A stretch of 64,000 nt of DNA from Gudongella sp034006985 (GCA_034006985.1 JAVERT010000001.1:124001-188000), one strand, 5' to 3'; shown: positions 25,207 to 34,770, counted from the first letter of the stretch. Notes: a model not told the origin generated them from the sequence alone. A program made the numbers and translations.

Positions 25207-25241
25207 TGCTTGTCTTGTTACTGTCCCTGCGTCTGTCCCTG

Positions 25242-25628
25242 TTAATTCATTGCTTCTACTGTTTCTACATTGCCTACATAAGTGTCACTAGCATCACCAG
25301 CAGCGATAGCTCTCATTCCAGTAATAGTATATGTGTAAGTTCCAGGTCCTTTTGGCCAGACAGCAAGATGACCTTTAGCTGTTAATGCAGTTACAGCTTC
25401 TGCATCTGTTGTAGCTGTAACAATATCTCCCTCTGCTTGAGCAATTGAAATTGCACTTTCGATTGTTCTAAGATTAGCCAATACAGCACTCCTATTAGCT
25501 CTTTCTCTTGTACTAGCTAATCTAGGAATAGCTATAGCTGCCAAAATACCCAAAATTGCAATTACTACAACTAATTCAATAAGGGTGAACCCTTTCTTGT
25601 TTCTTTTCTTTTGAATCCAATTAATCAT
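25242..25628 (-). CDS. pilA: Major type IV pilin
   Basis: 128 residues. KKGFTLIELVVVIAILGILAAIAIPRL is the canonical signal and helix; GF cleavage, E5 present. The soluble part is short, rich in Ala, Thr and Gly, without cysteines, and ends YVGNVETVEAMN, like other Gram-positive major pilins (for example PilA1 of C. difficile). AAGGAGG lies 8 bases before the ATG, the strongest ribosome site of the locus. Last gene after pilC; REP repeats follow directly. Confidence 0.93.
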   Translation of the reverse strand: MINWIQKKRNKKGFTLIELVVVIAILGILAAIAIPRLASTRERANRSAVLANLRTIESAISIAQAEGDIVTATTDAEAVTALTAKGHLAVWPKGPGTYTYTITGMRAIAAGDASDTYVGNVETVEAMN

Positions 25629-25700
25629 TTTAATTCCTCCTTTTTATTTTTCCTTAGTTTTTTCTCTTGCTTTAAAATATATATAAATTTCATTAAAGCC

Positions 25701-26900
25701 TTAAATTGTTTTCATTACATCAAACATTGGAAGATACATAGCTATTACAATAAATCCTATTAAAAGTGCCATAAAGACTATCATAAGTGGCTCAAGTAAT
25801 GAAGTTAATTTTGTCAACGACTGTTCTACCTCTTCATCATAAAAGTCTGCCGTTTTTAGTAAAACTTCATCTAAACTACCAGATTCTTCACCTATTTTTA
25901 CCATTGAATCCACCATCGGTGGAAATACTCCAACCTCACTTACACTTCTTGAGAGTGAAACTCCTTTTCTTATCTGTTCGATACTATTTAATAATCTATC
26001 TCTAATAATAACATTATTAACTACTTTTGACACTACTTCCATTGATTTAATAAGTGGAATACCTGAATCCATTAAAGTTGAAAGTGTTCTTGTAAATCTT
26101 GATGTAATAACCTTTGCAGTTGTGGTCTTTACAACTGGTAACTTTAATTTTAAAGTATCAAATGCTTTTATACCTTCTTCAGTTCGTAAAAATGTTGTAA
26201 TTCCAAAGGCTAGCAATCCTACTCCTGCAACATACATATACCAATTATTCCTTATTGAATCGCTTAAGTCAAGTAAAAACTTTGTTGGCCACGGTAGTGG
26301 TACATCCGTTCCTTCAAACATGCTAGTAAAGGTTGGTAGTACAAATATCAACATAAATATTACTACTGTAATACTTACTACTGCTAATACCATAGGATAT
26401 ATCATTGCGCTTTTTACTTTGTTTTCAATCTTATTTTCTTTTTCAAAATGGATTGCCATTCTTTCCATAATACCATCTAGGTTACCTGAAACTTCTCCAG
26501 CTTCAACCATGCTTACTAAGATTGTTGGAAAAACTCTTGGGTGCTTTTGCATTGCTTCTGAAAGTGTAAGCCCTTTTTGAACATCCTCACCTACATCAGC
26601 GGTTGTTTTCTTTAGTATCTTATTTTCAGTTTGGGCAGCTAATATATCTAGACACTTAACTATTCCAAGCCCTGAATCTATCATTACAAAAAACTGTCTA
26701 CAAAAAACAGATAAATCCTTCTTTTTAACCTTTTTAGAAAATAATTCTATTTGAGATTCTGTCCCTATATCTCGTTCTACATGTACTGGTATATACTTAT
26801 TTCCTTTTATCATTGCAACAACATCAGCTTCGGTGTTTGCTTCAAATACACCTTCTATTCTTTGACCATTAGTAGCTATAGCTTTGTACTTGAATATCAT
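25701..26900 (-). CDS. pilC: Type IV pilus inner membrane platform protein
   Basis: 399 residues. Two T2SF/GspF repeats: FCRQFFVMIDSGLGIVKCLDILA (about 66-90) and FTRTLSTLMDSGIPLIKSMEVV (about 268-290). Three membrane segments, near 170-190, 218-238 and 370-392. PilC links the pilin base to the PilB and PilT motors. It follows pilT by 10 bases. Confidence 0.95.
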   Translation of the reverse strand: MIFKYKAIATNGQRIEGVFEANTEADVVAMIKGNKYIPVHVERDIGTESQIELFSKKVKKKDLSVFCRQFFVMIDSGLGIVKCLDILAAQTENKILKKTTADVGEDVQKGLTLSEAMQKHPRVFPTILVSMVEAGEVSGNLDGIMERMAIHFEKENKIENKVKSAMIYPMVLAVVSITVVIFMLIFVLPTFTSMFEGTDVPLPWPTKFLLDLSDSIRNNWYMYVAGVGLLAFGITTFLRTEEGIKAFDTLKLKLPVVKTTTAKVITSRFTRTLSTLMDSGIPLIKSMEVVSKVVNNVIIRDRLLNSIEQIRKGVSLSRSVSEVGVFPPMVDSMVKIGEESGSLDEVLLKTADFYDEEVEQSLTKLTSLLEPLMIVFMALLIGFIVIAMYLPMFDVMKTI

Positions 26901-26910
26901 CTCGCACCAC

Positions 26911-27963
26911 CTAAACTATATATTTTTTCATTTCCTCACGATTTACAGCCTGTGTCATTGCCATTTCTTTACTGATTAAGCCTTTATGATAAAGTGCTAT
27001 TAACGAAGCATCCATTGTCTGCATTCTATACTTGCTTCCAGTTTGAATTACCGTATCTATCTGATGTATCTTATCTTCTCTGATTAAATTTCTGATCGCA
27101 GGGGAAGCTATCATTATTTCATGTGCTGCAACTCTGCCCTTGCCATCTGCTTTTGCTAACAACTGTTGAGAAATTACTGCTTGTATTACCGATGCTAGTT
27201 GTACTCTTATCTGTTGTTGTTGATGTGGTGGAAATACATCTATTATTCTATCTATAGTCTTTGCAGCTCCTAGTGTATGTAGTGTTGAAAGTACAAGGTG
27301 ACCTGTTTCAGCTGCTGTGATTGCAATTGAAATTGTATCTAAGTCTCTCATCTCTCCTACTAGAATTACATCTGGATCTTGTCTAAGAGCGCCTCTTAAT
27401 GCATTTGTAAAGCTTTTTGAATCTGAGCCAATTTCCCTTTGGTTAACTATTGCCTTATTATGCTTATGCATATACTCGATTGGATCTTCTAAGGTAAGTA
27501 TATGACATTTTCTTTCTTTATTAATTTGGTCTATCATTGTTGCAAGTGTTGTTGATTTACCACTCCCTGTTGGCCCTGTTACTAGAATAAGCCCTCTTGG
27601 AAGTCTGGTTAAATCGCTAATTACAGATGGTAAACCTAGCTGCTTCATTGATGGAATCTCAGGTGGTATTATTCTAAGTGCCATACCAAGACTTCCTCTT
27701 TGAGTGTATGCATTTACTCTAAATCTTCCCATACCAGGACTTGAATATGAAAAATCCACTTCTCCTTTTTCAATAAGTTCTCTATACTTTTGTTCGCTCA
27801 TAGTTTGTCTGACAAGCATTTCAGTATCATCAGCAGTAAGATTAAAATCACCATAATGAATTAATTCTCCATTTATTCTTAAGGTGGGTGGGATTCCTGT
27901 TGTAATATGAACATCAGATGCAAGCCTTCTTGTGCCCTCATTTACTATGTCATTTATATGCAT
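26911..27963 (-). CDS. pilT: Type IV pilus retraction ATPase
   Basis: 350 residues. ASDVHITTGIPPTLRINGEL is the PAS-like N-domain; GPTGSGKSTTLATMID is Walker A (about 130); LTLEDPIEYMH the Asp box; VGEMRD Walker B; STLHT the His box; AIRNLIREDK the PilT-specific motif near 285. PilT depolymerises pili for twitching. It follows pilB by 14 bases. Confidence 0.96.
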   Translation of the reverse strand: MHINDIVNEGTRRLASDVHITTGIPPTLRINGELIHYGDFNLTADDTEMLVRQTMSEQKYRELIEKGEVDFSYSSPGMGRFRVNAYTQRGSLGMALRIIPPEIPSMKQLGLPSVISDLTRLPRGLILVTGPTGSGKSTTLATMIDQINKERKCHILTLEDPIEYMHKHNKAIVNQREIGSDSKSFTNALRGALRQDPDVILVGEMRDLDTISIAITAAETGHLVLSTLHTLGAAKTIDRIIDVFPPHQQQQIRVQLASVIQAVISQQLLAKADGKGRVAAHEIMIASPAIRNLIREDKIHQIDTVIQTGSKYRMQTMDASLIALYHKGLISKEMAMTQAVNREEMKKYIV

Positions 27964-27977
27964 AGATTAAAACCTCC

Positions 27978-29657
27978 TTATCCAAGACTATATCCTACTC
28001 GCATTACTTCTTCAAAGCTTGTATTTCCAAGCTCTGCAAGTGCATATGCTGAATCAAAAAGTGATGTCATTCCTTGTTTTACAGCTTCATCTCTAATTTT
28101 ATCTGTAGTTGCACCTGAATCTATTAATTTTCTTATTTCTTCATTTATTGGCATTATTTCATGTACTGCAGCTCTTCCAGAATAACCACCATTACATGCA
28201 TTACATCCAACTGGTCTATGGAGAACTAGTGTGTCATTTTCGTCTTTCCCAAGCATTTTTAATTCTGAATAGCTTGCTTCATATGGTTCTTTACACTTTG
28301 GACAAAGTGTTTTAACAAGTCTTTGTGATACTATTCCAACAACTGCAGATGATACTATATATGGTTCTAAACCCATATCTATAAGCCTGGCAATTGTAGA
28401 TGGACTATCATTAGTATGAAGTGTTGAAAGTACAAGGTGACCAGTTATCGCTGCTCTTACTGCTATCTGAGCAGTTTCACCATCTCTAATCTCACCTATC
28501 ATTACTATATCAGGGTCTTGTCTAAGGATAGACCTAAGGCCAGACGCAAATGTAAGTCCTGACTTAACATTTACTTGGACTTGATTTATTCCTGCCAGCC
28601 TATACTCAACTGGGTCTTCTACTGTTATAATATTTTTTTCTATTTGGTTTAATTCTCTAAGTACTGTATAAAGCGTAGTTGTTTTACCGCTCCCTGTAGG
28701 TCCTGTAACAAGTATCATTCCATAAGGAGACTGAAGTATATTATTAAATAAATTTAAGTTGTGCTCACTTAATCCTAAGCCTTCTTTTGTAAAATTAAAG
28801 CTAGTTTTATCTAATAATCTAATTACTATCTTTTCTCCATAAACCGTTGGCAAAGTTGAAATACGCATATCTATTTCTCTATCATTTATCTTTGCTTCTA
28901 CACGACCATCTTGTGGTACTCTTTTTTCAGCTATATTCATTTTACCAATTATCTTTATCCGTGTAACCATTGCTGAAAGATTTGACCTTGAAATACTCAT
29001 TACTTCTTTTAAATCTCCATCGGTCCTAAATCTTACCCTAATCTCATCTGCATAAGGTTCTATATGTATATCCGAGGCCTTACTTCTTGCGGCTTGTTCA
29101 AAAAGTGAATTAATAAGCCTAACTATTGGGGCAGAGGCTACTTCGGCTTGTTCAACCTCCTCAAAATCATTATCTTGATAAGAATCACCGTCGTTAAATT
29201 CTTTCAAAACTTTTTTTGTATTTGAACCAGAATAATATCTATCAATTACTTTTGTTATATCATCAGATGTTGCTATAACCGATTCAAGTTCCATTTTAGT
29301 AAATAATTTTATATCATCTACGGCAAAAAAGTTTAACGGATCCACCATTGCAACAATTAGCTTATCATCTTTTTTATCTATTGGAATTGCTTTATATTTT
29401 CTTACTATGTTTTCAGGTAATAGAGTTACTACTGATTGGTTAATCTCATATTTATTTAAATCTATTCTAGGAAAACCCAATTGAAACTCAAGTACTTCAA
29501 CAATATCATCCTGAGTTACGTATTTTAACTCTACTAGAGCCTCTCCTAATTTTTTATTAGTACCTTCTTGTATTTTTAACCCATTTTTAAGCTGTTCGGG
29601 TGTTATTTTACCAGCATATAAAAGAAGTTCTCCGATTTTTAATGTTGATTTTTGCAT
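27978..29657 (-). CDS. pilB: Type IV pilus assembly ATPase
   Basis: 559 residues. N-terminal MshEN/T2SE-N domain (about 1-150), then ATPase with GPTGSGKTTTLYTVL Walker A (about 323), ITVEDPVEYRL, MIGEIRDGETA Walker B, and the zinc-binding tetra-cysteine CPKCKEPY ... GCNACNGGY (about 466-505). MshEN domains can bind c-di-GMP; the RLGxxL-type motif is only partly kept (KIGELLLYAGKI, KLGEALVEL), so binding is open. First gene of the pilB-T-C-A operon. Confidence 0.96.
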   Translation of the reverse strand: MQKSTLKIGELLLYAGKITPEQLKNGLKIQEGTNKKLGEALVELKYVTQDDIVEVLEFQLGFPRIDLNKYEINQSVVTLLPENIVRKYKAIPIDKKDDKLIVAMVDPLNFFAVDDIKLFTKMELESVIATSDDITKVIDRYYSGSNTKKVLKEFNDGDSYQDNDFEEVEQAEVASAPIVRLINSLFEQAARSKASDIHIEPYADEIRVRFRTDGDLKEVMSISRSNLSAMVTRIKIIGKMNIAEKRVPQDGRVEAKINDREIDMRISTLPTVYGEKIVIRLLDKTSFNFTKEGLGLSEHNLNLFNNILQSPYGMILVTGPTGSGKTTTLYTVLRELNQIEKNIITVEDPVEYRLAGINQVQVNVKSGLTFASGLRSILRQDPDIVMIGEIRDGETAQIAVRAAITGHLVLSTLHTNDSPSTIARLIDMGLEPYIVSSAVVGIVSQRLVKTLCPKCKEPYEASYSELKMLGKDENDTLVLHRPVGCNACNGGYSGRAAVHEIMPINEEIRKLIDSGATTDKIRDEAVKQGMTSLFDSAYALAELGNTSFEEVMRVGYSLG

Positions 29658-29753
29658 GATTAAAACCTCTTTCTGAGATAAACGATTTATATAAATGTGT
29701 ATTTAACTAACTTGAATTGTTTTAAATATTCTGTAAACATTTGAATGATTCTT

Positions 29754-29782
29754 ATTTTACACCAATCAAACAATGAAATCAA
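29754..29782 (-). promoter_or_regulatory. Promoter of the pilB-pilT-pilC-pilA operon
   Basis: -35 TTGATT at 29777-29782, 17-bp spacer, -10 TAAAAT at 29754-29759. The 340-base gap to udk is AT-rich; I looked for c-di-GMP riboswitches in it and saw none. Confidence 0.6.
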
Positions 29783-29930
29783 CACTTTTTTTATAGACAA
29801 GTTCTAATTCTGACACATTTTGTTCCAATTATTATGGTTTATTGGTTAAATCTATGAAAACCTTATAATTGTGTATATATCTTAATGTTTTATTTAAGGC
29901 TCTGTAACATATTGGTCGCTTAAGTTTTAT

Positions 29931-29985
29931 AAAAAAAGAAACACCTACTAAGCAAATGATTCTTAAGGTTAGATAGGTATTTTAT
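29931..29985 (-). terminator. Terminator after udk
   Basis: AATACCTA pairs with TAGGTGTT on the minus strand and is followed by TCTTTTTTT. It separates the udk operon from the pilB operon. Confidence 0.7.
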
Positions 29986-29997
29986 AAGTTCGATGAT

Positions 29998-30624
29998 TTA
30001 CTGTCCTTTTATTATATCGTTTATCTTTGCAACTATAATATCAATGGCTACTTTGTTATGCCCACCTTCTGGAATGATAATGTCTGCATATCTCTTTGTT
30101 GGTTCTACAAACTGAAGGTGTGCTGGTCTTACGGTCTTCATATATTGCATTATAACAGAGTCTAATGTTCTTCCTCTTTCTTTTATATCTCTTAAAATTC
30201 TTCTTATTACTCTAACATCTGAATCGGTATCTACAAATATTTTTATATCTAATAAATCTCTTAGGTCTTCATCATATAATATAAGTATGCCCTCAACTAT
30301 TATTATATGCCTTGGCTCTACATGGTAGGTCTCTTTTTTTCTATTGTGGTTTTCAAAGTCATAAATTGGTTTTTCTATAGGTTTTAAATCCATCAATTGC
30401 TTTAAATGCTTGACTAGCAATTGATTGTCAAATGCAAAAGGATGATCGTAATTAGTCTTAACTCTCTCTTCAAAACTCATATCGCTTTGGTCTTTATAAT
30501 ATGAATCCTGTTCTATTACTGCAATGTTTTTATCTGTTATCGATTTAAATATCTCTCTTGTTACTGTAGACTTGCCTGAACCTGTTCCTCCTGCTATTCC
30601 TATTAGAATTGGGCTTTTCATCAT
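29998..30624 (-). CDS. udk: Uridine kinase
   Basis: 208 residues. Phosphorylates uridine and cytidine in pyrimidine salvage. P-loop GGTGSGKSTVTREI (about 11-24), DSYYKDQS, NYDHPFAFD and the IVEGILIL core; RRILRDIKERGR is the lid. Starts one base after the U32 gene, as in the udk locus of Bacillus. Confidence 0.96.
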   Translation of the reverse strand: MMKSPILIGIAGGTGSGKSTVTREIFKSITDKNIAVIEQDSYYKDQSDMSFEERVKTNYDHPFAFDNQLLVKHLKQLMDLKPIEKPIYDFENHNRKKETYHVEPRHIIIVEGILILYDEDLRDLLDIKIFVDTDSDVRVIRRILRDIKERGRTLDSVIMQYMKTVRPAHLQFVEPTKRYADIIIPEGGHNKVAIDIIVAKINDIIKGQ

Positions 30625-31853
30625 TAATCCTCTCTCTCTTTCCTAATTAAATCAAATTTTGAAACTTCTTTATCCGTTTTAATTTTAATTATTTGCTTAG
30701 CATGAGGCGCGACATCTATTTCATTATCCTTATCGTCCCACATCTCTTCTATGCTTTGTATGAAAAAGTCTTTACTTGGTCCAAAGAATTCTATCCTATC
30801 TCCTAAGAACATTCTATTCCTTTGTTCTACTCTTGCAATTTGGGTGTTTTTATCATAATCTAGCACCATTCCTACAAAATCATAACCTCTTAGATAGGAA
30901 CTTGTTTCATAGATTTGACCTTTTTCTCTGGGATTACCAAAGAAAAATCCTGTTGTAAAATCTCTATGGCTTACTTTTCTAATCTCATCCATCCATTCTG
31001 ACTTGTATTTATAGTTTTTTTGATCTTTTAAATAATTATCCAAGGCTATTCTATATGCTCGAACCACCGTTGCTACATAATATGAGCTTTTAACCCTTCC
31101 TTCAATCTTTAGGCTAGTTACTCCTGATTCTATAACTTCGGGTAAATGCTCTATCATTGAAAGGTCTTTTGAATTGAAAAGAAATGTTCCCTCATCGTGT
31201 TCTTCTATTGGGAAATACTCTCCTGGTCTTGTTTCTTCAACCACATAGTATTTAAATCTGCAAGGTTGTGCACAGTCCCCTCTATTTGCATCTCTTCCAA
31301 CCATATAATTCGAAATCAAACATCTTCCCGAATAAGACATACACATTGCACCATGAACAAATGCTTCAATAACCATATCCTCTGGTAAACGATTTGTTAT
31401 AGCTGAAATCTCTTTTAAACTTAATTCTCTGGCTAAAACAATTCTTTTAACGCCTAAATTATACCAAAACATAATAGTTTCAAAATTTGTCACACTTGCT
31501 TGTGTGCTTATATGGATTTCCATTTCTGGGATAGTTTTTTTTATAACTGTAAACATCCCTGGATCAGATACAATTACTGCATCTACATTTATATTTTGAA
31601 GGTCTAAGAGATAGTCCTCTAATCCTTCTAAATCTTCATCATGTGGAACTATATTTAAAGTTATATAAACTTTTTTATCTCTAGCATGGGCAAATTCTAC
31701 CCCTTCTTTTATTTGCTCAACTGTAAAGTTTTTAGATGCCTTTCTAAGTCCAAAGGCTTCTCCTCCTAGATAAACTGCATCTGCTCCATATAAAATTGCC
31801 ATTTTAAGCTTTTCTAAATCCCCTGCGGGTGCTAATAATTCTATGTTTTTCAA
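30624..31853 (-). CDS. U32 family tRNA uridine-34 hydroxylation protein (TrhP-like)
   Basis: 409 residues. ELLAPAGDLEKLKMAILYGADAVY is the family start; EAFVHGAMCMSYSGRCLISNY and DCAQPCRFKY carry the U32 signature with cysteines for an Fe-S cluster. TrhP proteins hydroxylate U34 to ho5U with prephenate as oxygen source; Bacillus YrrN and YrrO are members. Next to trmR and udk here, as in Bacillus (yrrMNO-udk). The old name, collagenase-like peptidase, is misleading. One gene stands in place of the YrrN-YrrO pair. Confidence 0.88.
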   Translation of the reverse strand: MKNIELLAPAGDLEKLKMAILYGADAVYLGGEAFGLRKASKNFTVEQIKEGVEFAHARDKKVYITLNIVPHDEDLEGLEDYLLDLQNINVDAVIVSDPGMFTVIKKTIPEMEIHISTQASVTNFETIMFWYNLGVKRIVLARELSLKEISAITNRLPEDMVIEAFVHGAMCMSYSGRCLISNYMVGRDANRGDCAQPCRFKYYVVEETRPGEYFPIEEHDEGTFLFNSKDLSMIEHLPEVIESGVTSLKIEGRVKSSYYVATVVRAYRIALDNYLKDQKNYKYKSEWMDEIRKVSHRDFTTGFFFGNPREKGQIYETSSYLRGYDFVGMVLDYDKNTQIARVEQRNRMFLGDRIEFFGPSKDFFIQSIEEMWDDKDNEIDVAPHAKQIIKIKTDKEVSKFDLIRKERED

Positions 31854-31858
31854 TCAAT

Positions 31859-32503
31859 TCACTCCTTGTATGTTAAAGAAACTCCATCTCCAATAGGAAT
31901 TACACTCGAGGTTATTCCTTCTATATGGTTTATCATTTCTAAATATTCTCTTAATCTTACGACTATGGTTCTATTTCTCCGTTGCAATTCATCTTTTCGT
32001 GCAACAAACCCCTTGTATAAAACATTATCCGAGACAATTATCCCACCAGGTTTAAGAAGTTTTAAGGAATAATCCATAAACTCAATATATTGTCCCTTAG
32101 CTGCATCTAGAAAAATAAAGTCATAGGGTTTTGAAAGGTGAGGAAATGTATCTAGTGCGTCACCTTCTATTATTTTAATCTTTTCAATAAATCCAGATTC
32201 TTCTATATTTAAAAGAGCTTGGTCTATCATATCAGGGTTTTTCTCAAGGGTTGTAATCAGAAAGTCTCCTTGTAGACTTTCTGCCATGGTAATTGCAGAG
32301 TAACCTATTGCAGTGCCCACTTCTAGAATTTCTTTTGGCTTATGTAACTTTAAAAGAAATCTAAGTAGTTGTGCAACTTCAGGTTCTATAATTGGCACTC
32401 TATTTTCCTTAGCATACTTTTCAAGCTTGCTTAAAAGTAGGGTCCTCTCTGGAAGTAGTTCTCTAATATATTCAGTTATATACTTTTCATTGATGCTTGC
32501 CAT
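31859..32503 (-). CDS. trmR: tRNA 5-hydroxyuridine methyltransferase (TrmR-like)
   Basis: 214 residues. Class I SAM methyltransferase of the O-methyltransferase 3 family: EVGTAIGYSAITMAESL binds SAM (about 60-75), FIFLDAAKGQYIEF has the metal Asp, SDNVLYKG the second. TrmR (YrrM) methylates ho5U34 to mo5U34. Placed 5 bases upstream of the hydroxylase gene, which supports this over a generic catechol methyltransferase. Confidence 0.85.
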   Translation of the reverse strand: MASINEKYITEYIRELLPERTLLLSKLEKYAKENRVPIIEPEVAQLLRFLLKLHKPKEILEVGTAIGYSAITMAESLQGDFLITTLEKNPDMIDQALLNIEESGFIEKIKIIEGDALDTFPHLSKPYDFIFLDAAKGQYIEFMDYSLKLLKPGGIIVSDNVLYKGFVARKDELQRRNRTIVVRLREYLEMINHIEGITSSVIPIGDGVSLTYKE

Positions 32504-32512
32504 AAGAACTCC

Positions 32513-33004
32513 TTACCATTCTCTGTATTTAGATGCCTTTTTATATACATAAAGAATTAAGCTCCCAAATATTGCTACTGAAACCAATTCTCCTGCTGCG
32601 ATACCAATAACAGTATAAAAATAAGGTATTCTTGTAAAATATGAAACCCAAATAGATACAATAAGTCCGTTTAAAACTACTGGTGGTATCATCCCTATGT
32701 ACTTGTTATTTGTCTTTGATGTTAAATATGCTGCGGCTAGTGTTACAAGCGCTCCCCCTATTATATCAACAAGCCCAAAACCTGAATATGGTGCTAGGAG
32801 AAAATTTGCTAGTAGCACTCCAACAAACAGTCCTGGAACTGCGGCTGATTCTACTAAAGGTAGCAATGCTAGCCCCTCTGCTATTCTAAGCTGAATTGGT
32901 CCAAATGTTAGATTTGCCACTGGAAATGGCAATGCTTGTATTAGTATCAATACTAAGTATATAGCAGCTATTAAGCTTGCTTTGGTTAAATATCTGATAT
33001 TCAT
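32513..33004 (-). CDS. queT: QueT-family queuosine precursor transporter
   Basis: 163 residues with five to six membrane segments. NLTFGPIQLRIAEGLALLPL (about 31-50) is the ECF S-component signature of QueT. It imports a queuosine precursor with an ECF module coded elsewhere. I looked for a preQ1 riboswitch in the 105-base upstream gap and saw none. It leads the trmR-TrhP-udk genes, so all act on tRNA wobble bases or nucleosides. Confidence 0.85.
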   Translation of the reverse strand: MNIRYLTKASLIAAIYLVLILIQALPFPVANLTFGPIQLRIAEGLALLPLVESAAVPGLFVGVLLANFLLAPYSGFGLVDIIGGALVTLAAAYLTSKTNNKYIGMIPPVVLNGLIVSIWVSYFTRIPYFYTVIGIAAGELVSVAIFGSLILYVYKKASKYREW

Positions 33005-33057
33005 AATATCAATCCTTCCATTCTAATAAGTTTATATGTATGTCAATAACATGATTA

Positions 33058-33085
33058 AAGGATGATACAATTGTATCATCCTTTG
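33058..33085 (-). terminator. Perfect palindrome terminator after RNase J
   Basis: AAAGGATGATACAA / TTGTATCATCCTTT, a 28-base perfect inverted repeat, about 25 bases after the RNase J stop. A T-rich stretch is only weak on the minus strand. Confidence 0.65.
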
Positions 33086-33108
33086 GCACAAATTACAGTA
33101 CCTTCTAG

Positions 33109-34770
33109 TTAAATTTCCATAATAATCGGTAAGATCATTGGATTTCTTTTTATCTTCCCGTATAAGAATGCTCGTAAATCATTCCTAATGCTTGATTTAA
33201 TTGAAGACCAATCTTTAATTTTCTTAGCCTCTAAATCATCAAGTGTTTTTTGAACAATTGTCTTAGCTTCTACCATTAGGTCTTCTGATTCTCTTACAAA
33301 TACAAAACCTCTTGAAACTAAATCTGGTCCTGATACGACTTTGCCGGTCGATTTTTCTATAGATACTACTACAACTATAAGCCCATCTTCTGACAAATGC
33401 TTTCTATCTCTAAGAACTATATTCCCGACATCTCCAACACCTAGTCCATCTACCAAAATATGTCCTGAAGGTACTGATGCACCCATACTTGCCGTATCTT
33501 TTGTAAACTCTAAGCACTGTCCATTTTCAAGAACAAATATATTTTCTTCTGGTGTTCCCATAGCTTTGCTTAGCTCAGCATGAAGCTTAAGATGTCTTAT
33601 TTCACCATGCACTGGCATAAAGAATTTTGGTTTAACCAATGAATGCATCAATTTTAGCTCTTCCTGGCAAGCATGACCTGAAACGTGAATATCATCTAGT
33701 GCTTCATAAACTACCTTTATTCCTTTTTCAAGTAATTTATTAACTGTTTTTGATACAGCTTTTTCATTTCCTGGAATTGGAGTTGCAGATATTAAAACTA
33801 AATCATCATGGATAAGTTCTATTTGTCTATGCTCATTTGCTGCTATCCTAGTTAAAGCACTCATTGGTTCTCCTTGAGAACCTGTCATTATTAGAACTAT
33901 TTCATCTTTTCTATAATTACCTAAATCCTTGATATCTATTATTGTATCTTCTTTGTATTTAAGATAGCCTAACTCTCTTGCTACTGAGGTTACATTTAGC
34001 ATAGACCGTCCGGATAGAATAACTTTTCTATTATTTAACTCTGCTGCATCTATAACTTGTTGAATTCTGTAAACATTAGATGAAAATGTTGCTACTATTA
34101 TTCTTCCTTCAGCCTTGTAAAACAAGTCTCTAAAGGTTTCTCCAACCATTCTTTCGCTTACTGTATAGCCAGGTCTCACTACATTTGTTGAATCTGACAA
34201 TAATGCAAGTACTCCTTTATTACCAAGTTCAGCAAATCTATTTAAGTTCATCTCCGCACCCTCAAGAGGTGTAAAGTCGATTTTAAAATCTCCTGTTTGT
34301 ATTACTGTTCCAATTGGACTTGTAAGAGCTATTGCTGCACTATCTGGTATGCTATGAGTTGTTTTAATAAACTCAACATCAAAATGACCCAGCTTATATG
34401 TTGTACCATAATCTACTACATTTAATTCTACATTTTTTAAATTGTGCTCTTTTAGTTTGTTTGCTAATAATCCTAATGTTAGCTTTGTGCCGTATATTGG
34501 CATATTTATTTTCTTTAAGACATAAGGTATCGCCCCAATATGATCTTCATGACCATGGGTTAAGACTAATCCCTTAATCTTATCCTTATTTTTGATTAGG
34601 TAAGACACATCTGGTATTACAATATCTACTCCGAGCATTTCATCTTCTGGAAAGGTCATTCCACAGTCTACAATTACTATGGAGTCCTTGTACTCGTGTA
34701 CGGTAATGTTTTTACCGATCTCTCCTAATCCACCTAAAGGGATTATTTTTAATTTGTTTGGTTTTGCCAC
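33109..34770 (-). CDS. rnj: Ribonuclease J
   Basis: 553 residues. LTHGHEDHIGAIPYVL is the metallo-beta-lactamase motif (about 69-84); TGDFKID and SGHACQEELKLM (beta-CASP) follow. RNase J is a 5'-3' exo- and endonuclease for mRNA turnover and rRNA maturation. Starts MAKPNKLKIIPLGGLGEIGKN. The fur gene often found near it is not present. Confidence 0.96.
   Translation of the reverse strand: MAKPNKLKIIPLGGLGEIGKNITVHEYKDSIVIVDCGMTFPEDEMLGVDIVIPDVSYLIKNKDKIKGLVLTHGHEDHIGAIPYVLKKINMPIYGTKLTLGLLANKLKEHNLKNVELNVVDYGTTYKLGHFDVEFIKTTHSIPDSAAIALTSPIGTVIQTGDFKIDFTPLEGAEMNLNRFAELGNKGVLALLSDSTNVVRPGYTVSERMVGETFRDLFYKAEGRIIVATFSSNVYRIQQVIDAAELNNRKVILSGRSMLNVTSVARELGYLKYKEDTIIDIKDLGNYRKDEIVLIMTGSQGEPMSALTRIAANEHRQIELIHDDLVLISATPIPGNEKAVSKTVNKLLEKGIKVVYEALDDIHVSGHACQEELKLMHSLVKPKFFMPVHGEIRHLKLHAELSKAMGTPEENIFVLENGQCLEFTKDTASMGASVPSGHILVDGLGVGDVGNIVLRDRKHLSEDGLIVVVVSIEKSTGKVVSGPDLVSRGFVFVRESEDLMVEAKTIVQKTLDDLEAKKIKDWSSIKSSIRNDLRAFLYGKIKRNPMILPIIMEI

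Noticed and set aside
29658..29997. c-di-GMP riboswitch before pilB
   Set aside because: No GEMM-type conserved core or tetraloop/receptor pair seen; only a normal promoter.
30624..31853. Collagenase-like peptidase
   Set aside because: U32 members of this type act in tRNA hydroxylation; the neighbours trmR and udk support that.
33005..33108. preQ1 riboswitch before queT
   Set aside because: Only about 105 bases, mostly the RNase J terminator; no preQ1 aptamer words seen.
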